DNA of 64,000 nucleotides from an uncultured Clostridia bacterium (GCA_947572385.1 CANPBX010000001.1:1-64000), one strand, 5' to 3'; counted from the stretch's first letter, positions 1-9,621 are shown. Notes: generated by a model not told the origin, from the sequence alone. Numbers and translations: made by a program.

Positions 1-1238
1 ATGGCGGGAATCAGGAAAATGATCTGCCGGGACAGGGAGAGCAGCGCGGCGGGGACGGGCTTTCCGATAGCCTGGAAGAAGATGCCGGCCACAGCGCCCG
101 CGCCGATCATGAAGCAGGCCAGCAGGTACACCCGGAAGCACTTCACCGCAAACTCCATGTAAAGGTCCGATTCCTGCCCGAACAGCTCGATGATATGCTC
201 CGGACAGAATTGGAAGATGAAGAAGGCTGCCGCCAAGATCAGCGTGCAGCTCGTCATGGCCAGCTTATAGGTTTTCTTCACACGGTCGTACTGGCCGCTG
301 CCGTAGTTGAAGCCAAAGATCGGCTGGATACCGGTGGCGATGCCCAAGGCAATGCCGGTGATCAGCTGGCTCACTTTCATCGTGATCCCCAGCGCCGCCA
401 GAGGAATGTCGGCCCCGTACTTGGACATAGCCCCATATTTCACCAGGGAATTGTTCATGACCGCAATGACAAAGACCGATGCGGCCTGAGAAATAAAGCT
501 GGATGTTCCGAGGGTCAGTACTTTTTTGGCCACTGTCCATTTGGGGACCAAGTGCCGCCTTGTCACCTTGATGGTCTTGAAGCGCAGCATACACAGGATG
601 AAATAGGCGGCGTTCAGGATCTGTCCGATAATAGTGGCCCAAGCCGCGCCCTTGACGCCCCAATGGCACACAAAGATGAAGATAGGGTCCAGAATGATGT
701 TGGTGATACAGCCGATCAGCAGCCCTATCATGCTCACCCTCGGGCGCCCGTCCGCCCGGATGATGCTGCCGAACGCGCCGTCTATCATAGCGAAGGGAAA
801 GCCCAGTATGATAACGCCCCCGTATTCCAGCGCATATGGGAGGTTCCCTTCGGTCGCGCCGAATAATTGGCAGAAGGGCTCCAGAAAAGCCCCGAATAGG
901 ATCAGCAGGACCACGCTGGCCCCCACCGTCAGGGTGACGGCGTTCCCCACGCCATAGGCCGCCTCCTGCCTGTCGCCCTTTCCCAGGTTCAAGCTCATGT
1001 AAGACGCCGTTCCGTCGCCAATCATCATGCCCAAAGCCAGCAGGATGGTCGTCAGCGGCAGGATGATATTGGTAGCTGCGTTGCCCAAATAGCCAACGCC
1101 CTGCCCGATAAATATCTGGTCTACCATATTGTAGAGAGAGTTGACCACGATGGAGATAATGCTGGGAATGGCGTAGCGGGTCATCGCTCTCCCGACCCGC
1201 TCAGTCCCCAGCGGGTTGGCGGCAGCTTGTCCGTTCAT
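1..1238 (-). CDS. MATE family multidrug/Na+ antiporter (3' end outside window)
   Basis: An open frame starts at an ATG whose complement is at 1236-1238 and runs off the left edge, so the C-terminus is missing. About 412 codons are visible, close to the usual 440-460. The start is supported by an AGGAGG-like site just upstream. The protein is polytopic; a typical MATE stretch, NSLYNMVDQIFIGQGVG, lies near the N-terminus, followed by repeated hydrophobic segments. The family exports cationic drugs or metabolites in exchange for Na+ or H+. It lies 30 bp downstream of a broken ABC exporter gene on the same strand, so it may belong to the same MarR-controlled efflux operon. Substrate cannot be told from sequence. 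Confidence 0.88.
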   Translation of the reverse strand, partial: MNGQAAANPLGTERVGRAMTRYAIPSIISIVVNSLYNMVDQIFIGQGVGYLGNAATNIILPLTTILLALGMMIGDGTASYMSLNLGKGDRQEAAYGVGNAVTLTVGASVVLLILFGAFLEPFCQLFGATEGNLPYALEYGGVIILGFPFAMIDGAFGSIIRADGRPRVSMIGLLIGCITNIILDPIFIFVCHWGVKGAAWATIIGQILNAAYFILCMLRFKTIKVTRRHLVPKWTVAKKVLTLGTSSFISQAASVFVIAVMNNSLVKYGAMSKYGADIPLAALGITMKVSQLITGIALGIATGIQPIFGFNYGSGQYDRVKKTYKLAMTSCTLILAAAFFIFQFCPEHIIELFGQESDLYMEFAVKCFRVYLLACFMIGAGAVAGIFFQAIGKPVPAALLSLSRQIIFLIPA

Positions 1239-1268
1239 TTCAAATTCCTCCTAACAGATGTGAATGGT

Positions 1269-2125
1269 TCAGGCAATGGCGTTGCCTGTGTAAAGCTGGT
1301 AATACCGGCCCTTTTCCCCGATCAGCTGGTCGTGGGTCCCCCGCTCGATGATACGGCCCTCTTCCAGGACCATGATGCAGTCGGAGTTCCGCACCGTTGA
1401 GAGCCGGAGGGCGATGACAAAGGTGGTGCGGCCCTTCATCAGCCGGTCCATGCCCTCCTGCACCAGCCGCTCTGTGCGGGTGTCGATGGAGGAGGTGGCC
1501 TCGTCCAGTATCAGTACAGGCGGGTCGGCGACGGCGGCGCGGGCGATGGCGAGGACCTGCCGCCCAGCTTGGAGGCCGCGAGGAGCATGACCGCCACCAT
1601 GCACAGGGTCAGGACGGTCAGCGGGATATTCAGGCACACCATGCTGATGAAGGTGATGACGATGGTGACGGAGGAGTTCACCAGCTGCGGGATGGTCTGC
1701 CCGATCAGCTGACGGAGGGTGTCCACATCGTTGGTGTAGACCGACATGATGTCCCCGTGGGGAGTGGTGTCAAAATATCTGATGGGCAGGGACTCCATCT
1801 TGGAGAAAAGCTGTATCCTGATCTTCTTCAGCGTCCCCTGGCTTATCACCGCCATCAGCAGGTTATAGCCATAGGAGCAGAGCAGCCCCGCAAGGTAGAC
1901 CAGGGCAAGCCTCAGCAGTGCCTGGGCCAGGGGGCCGAAGTCGGGCGACTCCACGCCAATCATGGGTTTGATGTACACGTCCACCAGCTCCCGCATGAAC
2001 AAGGTGCCCCTTAAAGTGGCGAAGGCGGCGATCAGTATCAGCGCGACCACCAGGCAGAACTGTCCCATGTATTCCCGGAGCATGACCCCCATCACCCGCC
2101 CCATGAGGGGCATCAGATCTTTCAT
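1269..2125 (-). pseudogene. ABC exporter half-gene with the middle deleted
   Basis: Reading leftwards from the ATG at 2125 (AGGA site 6 bases upstream), the first ~185 codons are a normal ABC_membrane N-terminus ending in LLAASKLGG. Around 1556-1567 the sequence switches frame directly into the C-terminal part of an ATPase domain, RQVLAIARAAVADPPV, with Walker B LILDEATSSID. The rest of the membrane domain, Walker A and the signature motif are absent, roughly 300 residues. In the surviving tail the H-loop reads VIALRLSTV, where the family has VIAHRLSTV, so the switch histidine is also lost. It was presumably the partner of the gene at 2136-3812. It cannot make a working transporter subunit as written. 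Confidence 0.88.
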
Positions 2126-2135
2126 TTTTTCCTGC

Positions 2136-3812
2136 TTATTGGTCGTCAAAATCACCGCCGCCTTTCGTTTGGACCTCGTAGAGCTCCTGATAGATGCTAT
2201 TGGTTTTCAGCAGGCCCTCGTGGGTGTCAAAGCCGCTGACCCGCCCGTTGTCCAGCACAAGGATGCGGTCAGCGTCCTGGACGCTGGAGACGCGCTGGGC
2301 AATGATGAGCTTGGTAGTGCCCGGGATAGCCGTCTGCATGGCCTTGCGTATCCTTGTGTCCGTGGCCGTGTCCACGGCGCTGGTGGAGTCGTCCAGGATC
2401 AGCACCCTGGGGCTCTTCAGCAGGGCCCTTGCAATACAGAGCCGCTGCCTCTGCCCGCCGGAGAAGTTGGCCCCGCCCCGCTCTACCCAGGACTCATAGC
2501 CCTCCGGCAGACGCTCCACAAACTCATCGGCACAGGCCATGCGGCAGGCGTTCCGGTACTCGTCCATATACCCCTCGGCCTTTCCCCAGCAGAGATTGTC
2601 CATCACCGTGCCGGAGAACAGCACGTTCTTCTGCAGGACCACCGCCACCTGGCCGCGGAGCGCCTCCAGGCCATAGCTGCGGACGTCCTCGCCGCCCACC
2701 CTGACCGAGCCGGAGTCCACATCGTAAAGGCGGCTGATAAGGCTGACCAGACTGGACTTGCCGCAGCCGGTGCCGCCGATAATGCCGATGGTCTCTCCGG
2801 ATCTGATATGCAGGTCAATGTCGCTGAGGGTCTTCTCGCCGCTCCCCTGGCGGTAGGAGAAGCTCACATGGTCGAAGTCGATGCTGCCGTCCTTCACAGT
2901 GTCGATCGGGCTGGCGGGGTCTGTGATGCCGGGCCGCTCCATGAGCACCTCTGCAATGCGCCTGCCGCTGGCGGCGCTCATGGTCATCATAACGAAGACC
3001 ATGGAGAGCATCATCAGGGACGAGAAGGCGGTCATCACATAGGAGAACAGGGAGGTCAGGCTGCCGGTGGTCATGCTCCCTGCTACGATGAAGCGGGCCC
3101 CGAACCAGGAGACCGCAAGGATGCAGCCATAGACGATGAACATCATCACAGGCATATTCAGCGCCTCCAGCTTCTCCGCCCGGACAAAAAGCTCATAGAG
3201 CTTTGCTGCAGCCTTGGTGAACTTCTCGTTTTCATAGTCCTCCCGGACAAAGGCTTTCACCACCCGGATGGCCGAGATATTTTCCTGGACGCTGGCGTTC
3301 AGGTCGTCGTAGCGGTGGAACACATGGTTATATATCTTCATGGCCTTGCTCATGATAAGGGCCGTGGCGGCGGCAAGCACAACGATAGCCACAAGAAAGA
3401 TCATGCTGAGCTTTGCGTTGATGAGCAGGCACATAGCCATACTGCAAATGAGCATCAGCGGCGCTCTCAGGGCGATGCGCAGGCACATCTGGAAGGCCAT
3501 CTGCATATTGGTGACGTCCGTGGTCATGCGGGTGACAAGGCCCGCCGTGCTGAACCTGTCGATGTTGGAAAAAGCAAAGGTCTGGATATTCTCGAACATG
3601 CTCTGGCGCAGGTTGCAGGCGAAGCCCGCCGACGCGGACGCCGCCGTAGAAATAGACGTTACGCAGGTCCCCGCCTCGATCCCCTGGTCTATCAGGGCGG
3701 CGATCGCATAGGGCACCAGAAGCTCCGCCACCACCTCCAGCACGGTGAAGACCGGAGTGATGATGGCGTCCTTTTTGTACTCTCCGATCTGCTTTACCAG
3801 TATTTTGATCAA
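2136..3812 (-). CDS. ABC exporter, fused membrane and ATPase domains, lacking TM2
   Basis: The 558-residue half-transporter has a complete ATPase domain: Walker A GGTGCGKSSL, signature FSGGQRQRL, Walker B VLILDDSTSAVD. The start is TTG at 3812, following an AGGAGG site. The N-terminal half is abnormal. After GIEAG (about residue 48) the protein jumps through TCVTSISTAASAS to AGFACNLRQ, where relatives have about 30 further residues forming the second membrane helix. One G fewer in the GGGG run there would explain why the frame is restored after the deletion. The predicted protein would therefore have an odd number of helices. It sits between a MarR regulator and the broken partner half-gene and is probably non-functional. 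Confidence 0.8.
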   Translation of the reverse strand: MIKILVKQIGEYKKDAIITPVFTVLEVVAELLVPYAIAALIDQGIEAGTCVTSISTAASASAGFACNLRQSMFENIQTFAFSNIDRFSTAGLVTRMTTDVTNMQMAFQMCLRIALRAPLMLICSMAMCLLINAKLSMIFLVAIVVLAAATALIMSKAMKIYNHVFHRYDDLNASVQENISAIRVVKAFVREDYENEKFTKAAAKLYELFVRAEKLEALNMPVMMFIVYGCILAVSWFGARFIVAGSMTTGSLTSLFSYVMTAFSSLMMLSMVFVMMTMSAASGRRIAEVLMERPGITDPASPIDTVKDGSIDFDHVSFSYRQGSGEKTLSDIDLHIRSGETIGIIGGTGCGKSSLVSLISRLYDVDSGSVRVGGEDVRSYGLEALRGQVAVVLQKNVLFSGTVMDNLCWGKAEGYMDEYRNACRMACADEFVERLPEGYESWVERGGANFSGGQRQRLCIARALLKSPRVLILDDSTSAVDTATDTRIRKAMQTAIPGTTKLIIAQRVSSVQDADRILVLDNGRVSGFDTHEGLLKTNSIYQELYEVQTKGGGDFDDQ

Positions 3813-4290
3813 GCTCTATCTCCTCCTTTTGTGCAGTGCTCATTTCGGCTGATGCAGGCAGGCGGTCCGTTTCCTGCTGGATATTCCCCAGGATCGCGCG
3901 AAGGGAGGCCTCGATCTCCCGCCGGCCGCGCTGGGATATTTTCTGAAACAGGCAGTGGTCCAGATCGTCCACATAGGCTTTTACGTCCTCTTGCACCTCC
4001 ATAGCCTTCTCGGTAAGGACAATGTGCTTTTTGCGGTTATCAGCCTTATCCACACGCATTTTTATGTAGCCGTTTTTCTTCAGCTCCTTCAAAGTCCTTG
4101 AAACAGATGATTTCGCCAGGCCCACTCGCTTGCAGAGCTCATGGGAGAAGATCTTAGGCGGCTCCATTGCAAGAATTTCGTTGAGCAGAAAGACCTGGGC
4201 AAAGGTCATGCCGCTTTTAGCAAGCCTCTCGCTCTCATACAGGCCCAGGCAGGCGTTTATCTGTCTGAGAACACACAGGATATCCTCCAT
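3328..4290 (-). CDS. MarR family regulator with run-on C-terminus
   Basis: The first ~150 residues are a clear MarR winged helix: ILAMEPPKIFSHELCKR, then the recognition helix region AKSSVSRTLKELKKNGYI and the wing with DKADNRKKHIVLTEKA. MarR proteins normally stop at 140-170 residues. Here the frame stays open to 3328 and overlaps the next gene by almost 500 bp with Arg/His/Gly-rich, non-protein-like sequence. A TGA in another frame overlaps the TTG start of the ABC gene (TTGA), so the natural end was probably there and a small indel near 3830 removed it. The gene likely represses its own operon through the palindrome at 4376-4391. Confidence 0.75.
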   Translation of the reverse strand: MEDILCVLRQINACLGLYESERLAKSGMTFAQVFLLNEILAMEPPKIFSHELCKRVGLAKSSVSRTLKELKKNGYIKMRVDKADNRKKHIVLTEKAMEVQEDVKAYVDDLDHCLFQKISQRGRREIEASLRAILGNIQQETDRLPASAEMSTAQKEEIELDQNTGKADRRVQKGRHHHSGLHRAGGGGGASGALCDRRPDRPGDRGGDLRNVYFYGGVRVGGLRLQPAPEHVREYPDLCFFQHRQVQHGGPCHPHDHGRHQYADGLPDVPAHRPESAADAHLQYGYVPAHQRKAQHDLSCGYRCACRRHGPYHEQGHEDI

Positions 4291-4358
4291 TTTCGCCCCC
4301 CTTCCTCAGGTTTCTGTTCCAACTGTCCGGCAGGGAATTTTCTCTCCGCCTACCCACT

Positions 4359-4391
4359 ATTATACACATTTCCTCTTGAATGTTAATTCAA
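4359..4391 (-). promoter_or_regulatory. Promoter and MarR-type operator of the efflux operon
   Basis: On the minus strand a -35 of TTAACA (4381-4386) is followed after 16 bp by TATAAT (4359-4364), placed correctly for the MarR gene. The -35 is buried in a perfect inverted repeat, TTGAATGTTAATTCAA, at 4376-4391, which has the size and A/T-rich symmetry of MarR operators. A second perfect palindrome, ATGTTATAACAT, at 4395-4406 lies nearer the divergent LysR gene. The match to MarR-type sites is by form only. Confidence 0.6.
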
Positions 4392-4440
4392 AAAATGTTA
4401 TAACATATAAAGAACTTTTATCGATCGGCGGAGGGACTGT

Positions 4441-5376
4441 ATGAACACCTTTCAACTTACCTGCTTTTTGACCGTGGCGGAAACACTCAGCTTCGCGAAA
4501 GCTGCCAAGCTTCTCAATGTGACCCAGCCGGCCGTCACCCACCAGATCCACTCTCTGGAGGAGGAGTTGAACGCCCAGCTGTTCAAACGCACCACCCGCT
4601 CTGTAGAGATCACCCAGGAGGGGCTGATCTTCTTGAACGACGCCAAAAATGTTCTGAGCATCATTACCCTGGCAAAAAAGCGATTCGAGGAGCCTGCCGC
4701 GGATGAACGGCAGTTCTTCTCCATCGGCTGTCACAGCCACACCGAAATGTATCTGCTGCCTGACATCTTGAGAGAAATGGCGCAGTCCCATAAGACACTG
4801 CACCCCATATTCCAAGTGGTGCCCTTCCAGCACCTCTATCAGCTTTTGGAGGAGGAGGCTGTGGACGTGGTCCTGGCGTTCCGGGAAAAGGAGCATAAAA
4901 AAGGAAGCAGCATTTACAGGGAGTTGGCGCAGGTCCCTGCAGCCGCTGTCCTGCCCGCCGATCATCCACTGGCGGAAAAGAAGCTGCTGGACGAGGAGGA
5001 TCTCCGGGACCAGCGGCTGCTCCTGCTGGACCCCCAGAGATGTCCGGACCGTCTGAACGCGGTCCAGCACTGCTTGGCAACAGAAAGGGCCGTTTCCGAT
5101 CTGCTTATGTGCGGTTCGGCAGATGCCTGCATTACACTGGCTAAAGCTGGCTTTGGGATAGCCGTCCAGCCCGACTTTCCGTCCCTGCGGGACCCCGCCC
5201 TGGCCTACATTCCGATCGAAGACGCGGAGCCGCTGTCCTATGGGGCATACTACAAGAGCGTAACGGGAAAGCCGCTGTTGAAAGCCTTTCTCCAGTTATG
5301 CAAGGAGTATTTTTCTTCCATGGATCGGCCCGCAAAGCGGAAGGGGCCGCCGTATCTTGGCAGCCCCTCTGTTTGA
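4441..5376 (+). CDS. LysR family transcriptional regulator
   Basis: The 311-residue protein has the typical N-terminal helix-turn-helix (residues 1-60, with AKLLNVTQPAVTHQIHSLEEEL) and a periplasmic-binding-protein-like effector domain after residue 90. The ATG at 4441 is preceded by a GGAGG site and lies divergent from the MarR gene. LysR proteins usually control a neighbouring or divergent gene. The candidates here are the convergent MgtC gene and the efflux operon, and neither link is demonstrated. Confidence 0.88.
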   Translation: MNTFQLTCFLTVAETLSFAKAAKLLNVTQPAVTHQIHSLEEELNAQLFKRTTRSVEITQEGLIFLNDAKNVLSIITLAKKRFEEPAADERQFFSIGCHSHTEMYLLPDILREMAQSHKTLHPIFQVVPFQHLYQLLEEEAVDVVLAFREKEHKKGSSIYRELAQVPAAAVLPADHPLAEKKLLDEEDLRDQRLLLLDPQRCPDRLNAVQHCLATERAVSDLLMCGSADACITLAKAGFGIAVQPDFPSLRDPALAYIPIEDAEPLSYGAYYKSVTGKPLLKAFLQLCKEYFSSMDRPAKRKGPPYLGSPSV

Positions 5377-5430
5377 TCTATAAAATATCCTTTTTGCCCC
5401 CGCCCTCGCCGCGCTCTACCGGCACAGCCT

Positions 5431-6111
5431 CTAAGAATCGATGGAGGTGATCTCCGGATAGTTCGCCATCAGGGTGAGGATGGTCTCTGTCTCGAAATCC
5501 TTTGGGAACAGCACGTTCAAGGTGGCTTCAATGCAGCCGTTTTCATCTATGCTCATATGAGTGTCGATCACCTGGATGTTCATGCCGGTGAGCACATTTA
5601 CCATGCGCTCCCGGGTGTTCTCGCCCCTGAGGATGTGCAGGTGTATCCGCCCGGCGTTGTTGGCGTTGAAGATGCGCCAGTTGCGGTGGAACAGGTACTG
5701 GATGACCAGCAGCATTGCGGTGCAGCCAATGCCCAGCACCCACATGCCCGCCCCCACCGACATGCCTATGCCCAGGGTGGCCCAGATGCCCGCCGAGGTG
5801 GTGACTCCGCTTATGCTGGTCTTGCGGTTCCAGATGATCCCCGCGCCCAAAAAGCCAATGCCCGTTACCACGCTGGCGGCCACGCGGGAGGCGTCTACAG
5901 AAACGCTCTCCCGGCCTATCACGTCAAAAAAGCCGTACTTGGAGATGACCACCATCAGCGAGGCCGCCATGGCGATGATGGTGTGGGTGCGGATCCCTGC
6001 CATCTTCATCCGGGACTCGCGCTCATAGCCTATCATCAGCCCGCACAGCCCGGCCACCAAGACCCTCAGCAGGTAATCCCCCTGCTCCAGCATAAGCTCC
6101 AACATATTCAA
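5431..6111 (-). CDS. MgtC/SapB family membrane protein
   Basis: This 226-residue protein starts at an ATG preceded by AAGGAGG. Residues 1-140 form the MgtC/SapB domain: RVLVAGLCGLMIGYERE, then GIRTHTIIAMAASLMVV, and a glycine-rich membrane stretch GFLGAGIIW. The C-terminal ~80 residues form a soluble ACT-like domain, as in long MgtC proteins. Bacterial MgtC proteins modulate the F1Fo ATPase and support growth at low Mg2+. YhiD-type members support acid resistance. It is convergent with the LysR gene. Confidence 0.88.
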   Translation of the reverse strand: MNMLELMLEQGDYLLRVLVAGLCGLMIGYERESRMKMAGIRTHTIIAMAASLMVVISKYGFFDVIGRESVSVDASRVAASVVTGIGFLGAGIIWNRKTSISGVTTSAGIWATLGIGMSVGAGMWVLGIGCTAMLLVIQYLFHRNWRIFNANNAGRIHLHILRGENTRERMVNVLTGMNIQVIDTHMSIDENGCIEATLNVLFPKDFETETILTLMANYPEITSIDS

Positions 6112-6196
6112 AGCCTCCTTTTAAAAAAAGTCCATCCATTCTTGTTTCAGTATCTGGGCGCAGCTGTCAGGATCTGAGCTGCGATCTCCCCAAAAT

Positions 6197-6258
6197 CTAT
6201 CAAAATGCGGCCTCCATTCCCGGTTTTGCTTGCTTAATTTTTAAAAAACTGATATTAT
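6197..6258 (+). promoter_or_regulatory. Promoter of the AraC regulator with a TATCAAAA site
   Basis: TTGCTT at 6230-6235 and TATTAT at 6253-6258 are 17 bp apart and point at the AraC gene. Just upstream, CTATCAAAATGCG at 6197-6209 is identical over 13 bases to one arm of the inverted repeat at 11167-11182, upstream of the binding-protein gene of the same island. This suggests one protein, perhaps the AraC regulator itself, controls both promoters. Confidence 0.55.
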
Positions 6259-6301
6259 AGGAGCAGTTGGCAAAATGATACCAGGCGGTGGGTGAGCATA
6301 T

Positions 6302-8628
6302 ATGGACCGAGTATATAAGAAAGTATATAAAAAAAATTCTGGAAGACCCTGTTCCTGTCCTATCTTATCATCCTGATATTTGCCCTGCTGATGGGCGTGG
6401 TGCTGGGGGTCTCCGCGCTTTCCCGCATCGAGGAGAACGTGGCGGAGTCCAGCAAGACCGCACTGCTCAAGGTCTCGGATTCCGTGCAGCGGATGGAGTC
6501 GGAGCTGAGCTCTGTCGCCAAGGGCTTCCTGGCCCGGGACGAGTATATTTCTCTGCTATACGCCCGGCACGACCTTTCCAGCTTTAAGCTCCAGCGGATA
6601 GCCAGCCTTCAGGACGAGCTGCGGCGGCAGGTGGCCTATAGCGGCTCCATCAGCGCGATATATATCTGGTTCGAGGACGCGGAGCTGGCCGCCACCACCG
6701 CGGGCTACTACAAATCGGAGGGGTCCTTTGACAGTATGCTGCAAAAGGAATTCGGCGTGGGCCTGGACGGCATCCGGGACCTGGTCCGGGGCAGCGGGGA
6801 CCTGGCGGTGTGCCCGGTGGGCGGAGGGCAGGTGCTGGCGGCGGCAGCCGACGCCCAGGACGGCATCGGCGCGCGGTCCATCGTGCTGATGAAGCTGCGG
6901 CTGGACAGCCTGCAAAGCCTGCTGCGGGGCAACGACACGGACCGCTTCTGGATGGAATCCATGCGCAACGGGCAGCGGCTGGCGCCCCGGGGCGCGGAGG
7001 GCCTGGCGGCGGCGGCAGGCGGGCAGGACCTGGATTTCAGCGGCGGGCGGCTCCCCTCGCTGGACTTTGAGGGCGAACGCCTGGCCCTGATGCGCGCCGA
7101 GGCCGGGAAGAACTTCACGGTGTACTCAGCCCGAAGCTTCGATGCGTACATGGAGACCCAGCGGCAGTACATAGCCATCTGCGTGCTGTTTCTGGTGCTG
7201 TACGTTGTGTTTGGGGTGGTGATGGCGCTGGGCTTCTCCAGGTACAACTATCAGCCCATCCAGCGGCTGAACCAGCTGATCGCCAAGCAGGCGGACACGG
7301 TAGGGGCCCAGGCGGACCTGGCCATGCTGGAAGCCGGGGTCAACACCCTGCTGCGGTACTATCAGGACTATGAGCACGCCATGTTCCAACAGGAAAAGGA
7401 GCAGCGCCGCCGCGGCCTGATCTCCATGCTGCTGGGCGAGCCGGGAGACGAGGGCGTCCCGGCTCCGCTGCGGGACAGCGGGCTGGATCTTTCGGCCCCG
7501 GCCTGCGCCCTGGTGGGGATAATGCTCCACGACTACAGCAATCTGTTCTTTGACAAGAAGTTCGCCCAGGACGGCGGCACCTTCCAGGTCGCCATGATAG
7601 CGGTGAACTCCATCTCCGAGGAGCTTTTGGAGCGGACCGGAGCCTGCTGCCTGTGCGAGCACAACGGCAGGCTCTGGGCGCTGGTGACCCCTGGCCCCGG
7701 TTGGAACGAGCCCGGCGGCTTCTATGGGGCGGTGCTGGAGGCCTGCGTGCAGTCGGAGGCCTTTGCCCGGGAGCGTCTGGGTATCGACACCTATTACTAC
7801 GTCAGCCGGGCGGGAAACCCCAGCCGCCCCGGAGAGGTCCATCAGGCATTCCTGGAAGCCCAGTGGGGGCTGGAACAGATGGAGAGCTACGCCATGGAGC
7901 AGGCGGTGGCCGGCCGCAGGGATATCGAACGGAAGCTGCGCCCGCAGGGGGAGATCCCGCCGGGCGACATGGCGCTCAAGCGCAAGCAGCTGTTCTCCGC
8001 CGTGACCGCCGGGGACCTGGAAGAAGCCGACCGCGTCTACCTGGAGCTTCGCCGGCTGGACACGGCCTTTTCGGACGGGTCTTTCTCCACGGTCAGGGCC
8101 CAGACGCTGATACTCATGGGGTACTTCCTGTCATTTTTGCCAAGGAGCCTGCTGGATTCCCACCAGGAGGAGATCCAGCAGCAGCTGGACAGCGTGCGGC
8201 TGGAGACCCACAACGACGGGCTGATCGCCAAAATGCACGGCTGGATGGAGTTTTTCCACGGCCTTTGGGGGTCTTTGGGCCCTCAGCAGGAGGACGTGTC
8301 TGATGTGGCGGCGGAAGCGGCCCGGTTCGTGCTGGGCAACTATGCCGACGGGAACCTGAGCGTGGCCTATGTAGCGGAGCAGCTCTCCGTGAGCAGCTCG
8401 TACCTGTCCCGGGTGTTCCGGAAGAAGTACGACATGAGCGTGCTGGATTTCATCCACCACCAGCGCGTGGACGCCGCCAAGGTGTACATTCGGGAGAGCG
8501 GGACCACGGTGGAAGCCATCGCGGGGATGGTGGGGTACGCCAACTCCCTGGCCCTGATCCGGGCGTTCAAACGGTATGAGGGCTGCACGCCGACGGAATA
8601 CCGCCAGCGGCAGAGGACGCAGGGGTGA
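6302..8628 (+). CDS. Membrane-anchored AraC family regulator, frameshifted near the start
   Basis: The main frame is 6391-8628 (745 codons). It carries an extracytoplasmic sensor region, a second membrane helix near residue 260 (AICVLFLVLYVVFGVVMALG) and a C-terminal double helix-turn-helix (LSVAYVAEQLSVSSSYLSRVF, then VEAIAGMVGYANSLALIRAF). The ATG at 6391 falls inside the first membrane helix. The coding sequence clearly continues upstream as KFWKTLFLSYLIILIFALLM but hits a stop. The natural N-terminus, MDRVYKKVYKK from the ATG at 6302, is in another frame, and the two meet at a run of eight A at 6329-6336. One extra A would join them. Such regulators sense a sugar or ligand outside and activate the adjacent sugar ABC genes. 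A strong terminator follows. Confidence 0.85.
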
Positions 8629-8639
8629 TAGAATAGAAG

Positions 8640-8677
8640 CTCCCGCCAAGGTCCAGCGCTTGGCGGGAGTGTTTTTC
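8640..8677 (+). terminator. Rho-independent terminator after the AraC gene
   Basis: A perfect 11-bp stem (CTCCCGCCAAG with CTTGGCGGGAG) around an 8-base loop is followed by a T-rich run, just downstream of the stop at 8628. Confidence 0.9.
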
Positions 8678-8721
8678 TGCGGCGGGGCGGCTTTAGCAAA
8701 GCAGGCCCGGCAGCGGGCCGG

Positions 8722-9603
8722 TCACCCCTTCACCGACCCGATCATTACGCCGGTGACGAAATACTTCTGCACAAACGGATAGATCACCATCATGGGGATC
8801 ACCGACACCATGATCGAGCAGTACTTGATCAGCGGGCGGTAAATGTCCACAGTGTTGGCGTCCGCGTCCGCCACGATGCTGTTCTCGGACGCGTTCAGCA
8901 CGATCTCCCGCAGCACGAGCTGCAGCGGGAACAGGCTGCGGTCCTTTAGATAGATCGAGGCGTTGAACCAGGCGTTCCAATGCTGGATGGCATAGAACAG
9001 CACGATGACCGCGATGATCGCCTTGGACACCGGCAGCACGATCTGGAACAAAACGCGCCAGTGGCCCGCGCCGTCGATAGTGGCGGCCTCCAGCATGGCT
9101 TCCGGTATCTCAGAGAACGAGGTGCGCATGATGATGATATTATACGCCACGCAGCAGCCCGGGATGATCAGCGCCCAGTAGGTGTCCAGCATTTTCAGGT
9201 TGCGCACCACCATGTAGGTCGGGATGAGGCCGCCGTTGAAGATCATGGTGAACGTCACTATAAAGTTGATGGGCTTCTTCCAGTAAAGGCCCCGCACGCT
9301 CATTACATAGGCTGCCAGGGTCGTCAGCAGCAGGCCCAGGGCAGTGGCCGCGGTCACCACGATGATGGTGTTCAGATAGGCCCGGACGATGTTGCTGTTC
9401 TGCAGCACCAGCCCATAGCCGCCCAGGGTCACTTCGCCCAGCGGCTTTACCAGCAGGCCGGAGTGGGCGGTGACCATCAGCGGGTCGGAGATGCTGCCGA
9501 TCAGCACGTGCCAGACGGGAAGCAGGAATATGATGGACAGCAGGATCAGGCCGATGGTGTTGAACACGGCGAAGATCTTCTGCCCGAGGGTACGTTTCAG
9601 CAT
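8722..9603 (-). CDS. CUT1 carbohydrate ABC permease, LplC/YtcP type
   Basis: This is a complete 293-residue permease with six predicted helices. Near residue 190 lies the EAA loop, EAATIDGAGHWRVLFQIVLPVSK, which contacts the ATPase. The N-terminus (GQKIFAVFNTIGLILLSIIF) and the C-terminal VKG are typical of the LplC/YtcP branch, which imports oligosaccharides together with LplB and a lipoprotein. The cognate MsmX-type ATPase is not local, as is usual for this group. It lies 18 bp downstream of the truncated lplB. Confidence 0.9.
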   Translation of the reverse strand: MLKRTLGQKIFAVFNTIGLILLSIIFLLPVWHVLIGSISDPLMVTAHSGLLVKPLGEVTLGGYGLVLQNSNIVRAYLNTIIVVTAATALGLLLTTLAAYVMSVRGLYWKKPINFIVTFTMIFNGGLIPTYMVVRNLKMLDTYWALIIPGCCVAYNIIIMRTSFSEIPEAMLEAATIDGAGHWRVLFQIVLPVSKAIIAVIVLFYAIQHWNAWFNASIYLKDRSLFPLQLVLREIVLNASENSIVADADANTVDIYRPLIKYCSIMVSVIPMMVIYPFVQKYFVTGVMIGSVKG

Positions 9604-9621
9604 AGGGTCGCTCCTCCTTTC

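Noticed and set aside
1962..4004. 680-codon open frame on the plus strand
   Set aside because: It lies opposite well-supported ABC and MarR genes, has no ribosome site and a His/Gly/Ala-rich composition typical of antisense frames in GC-rich DNA.
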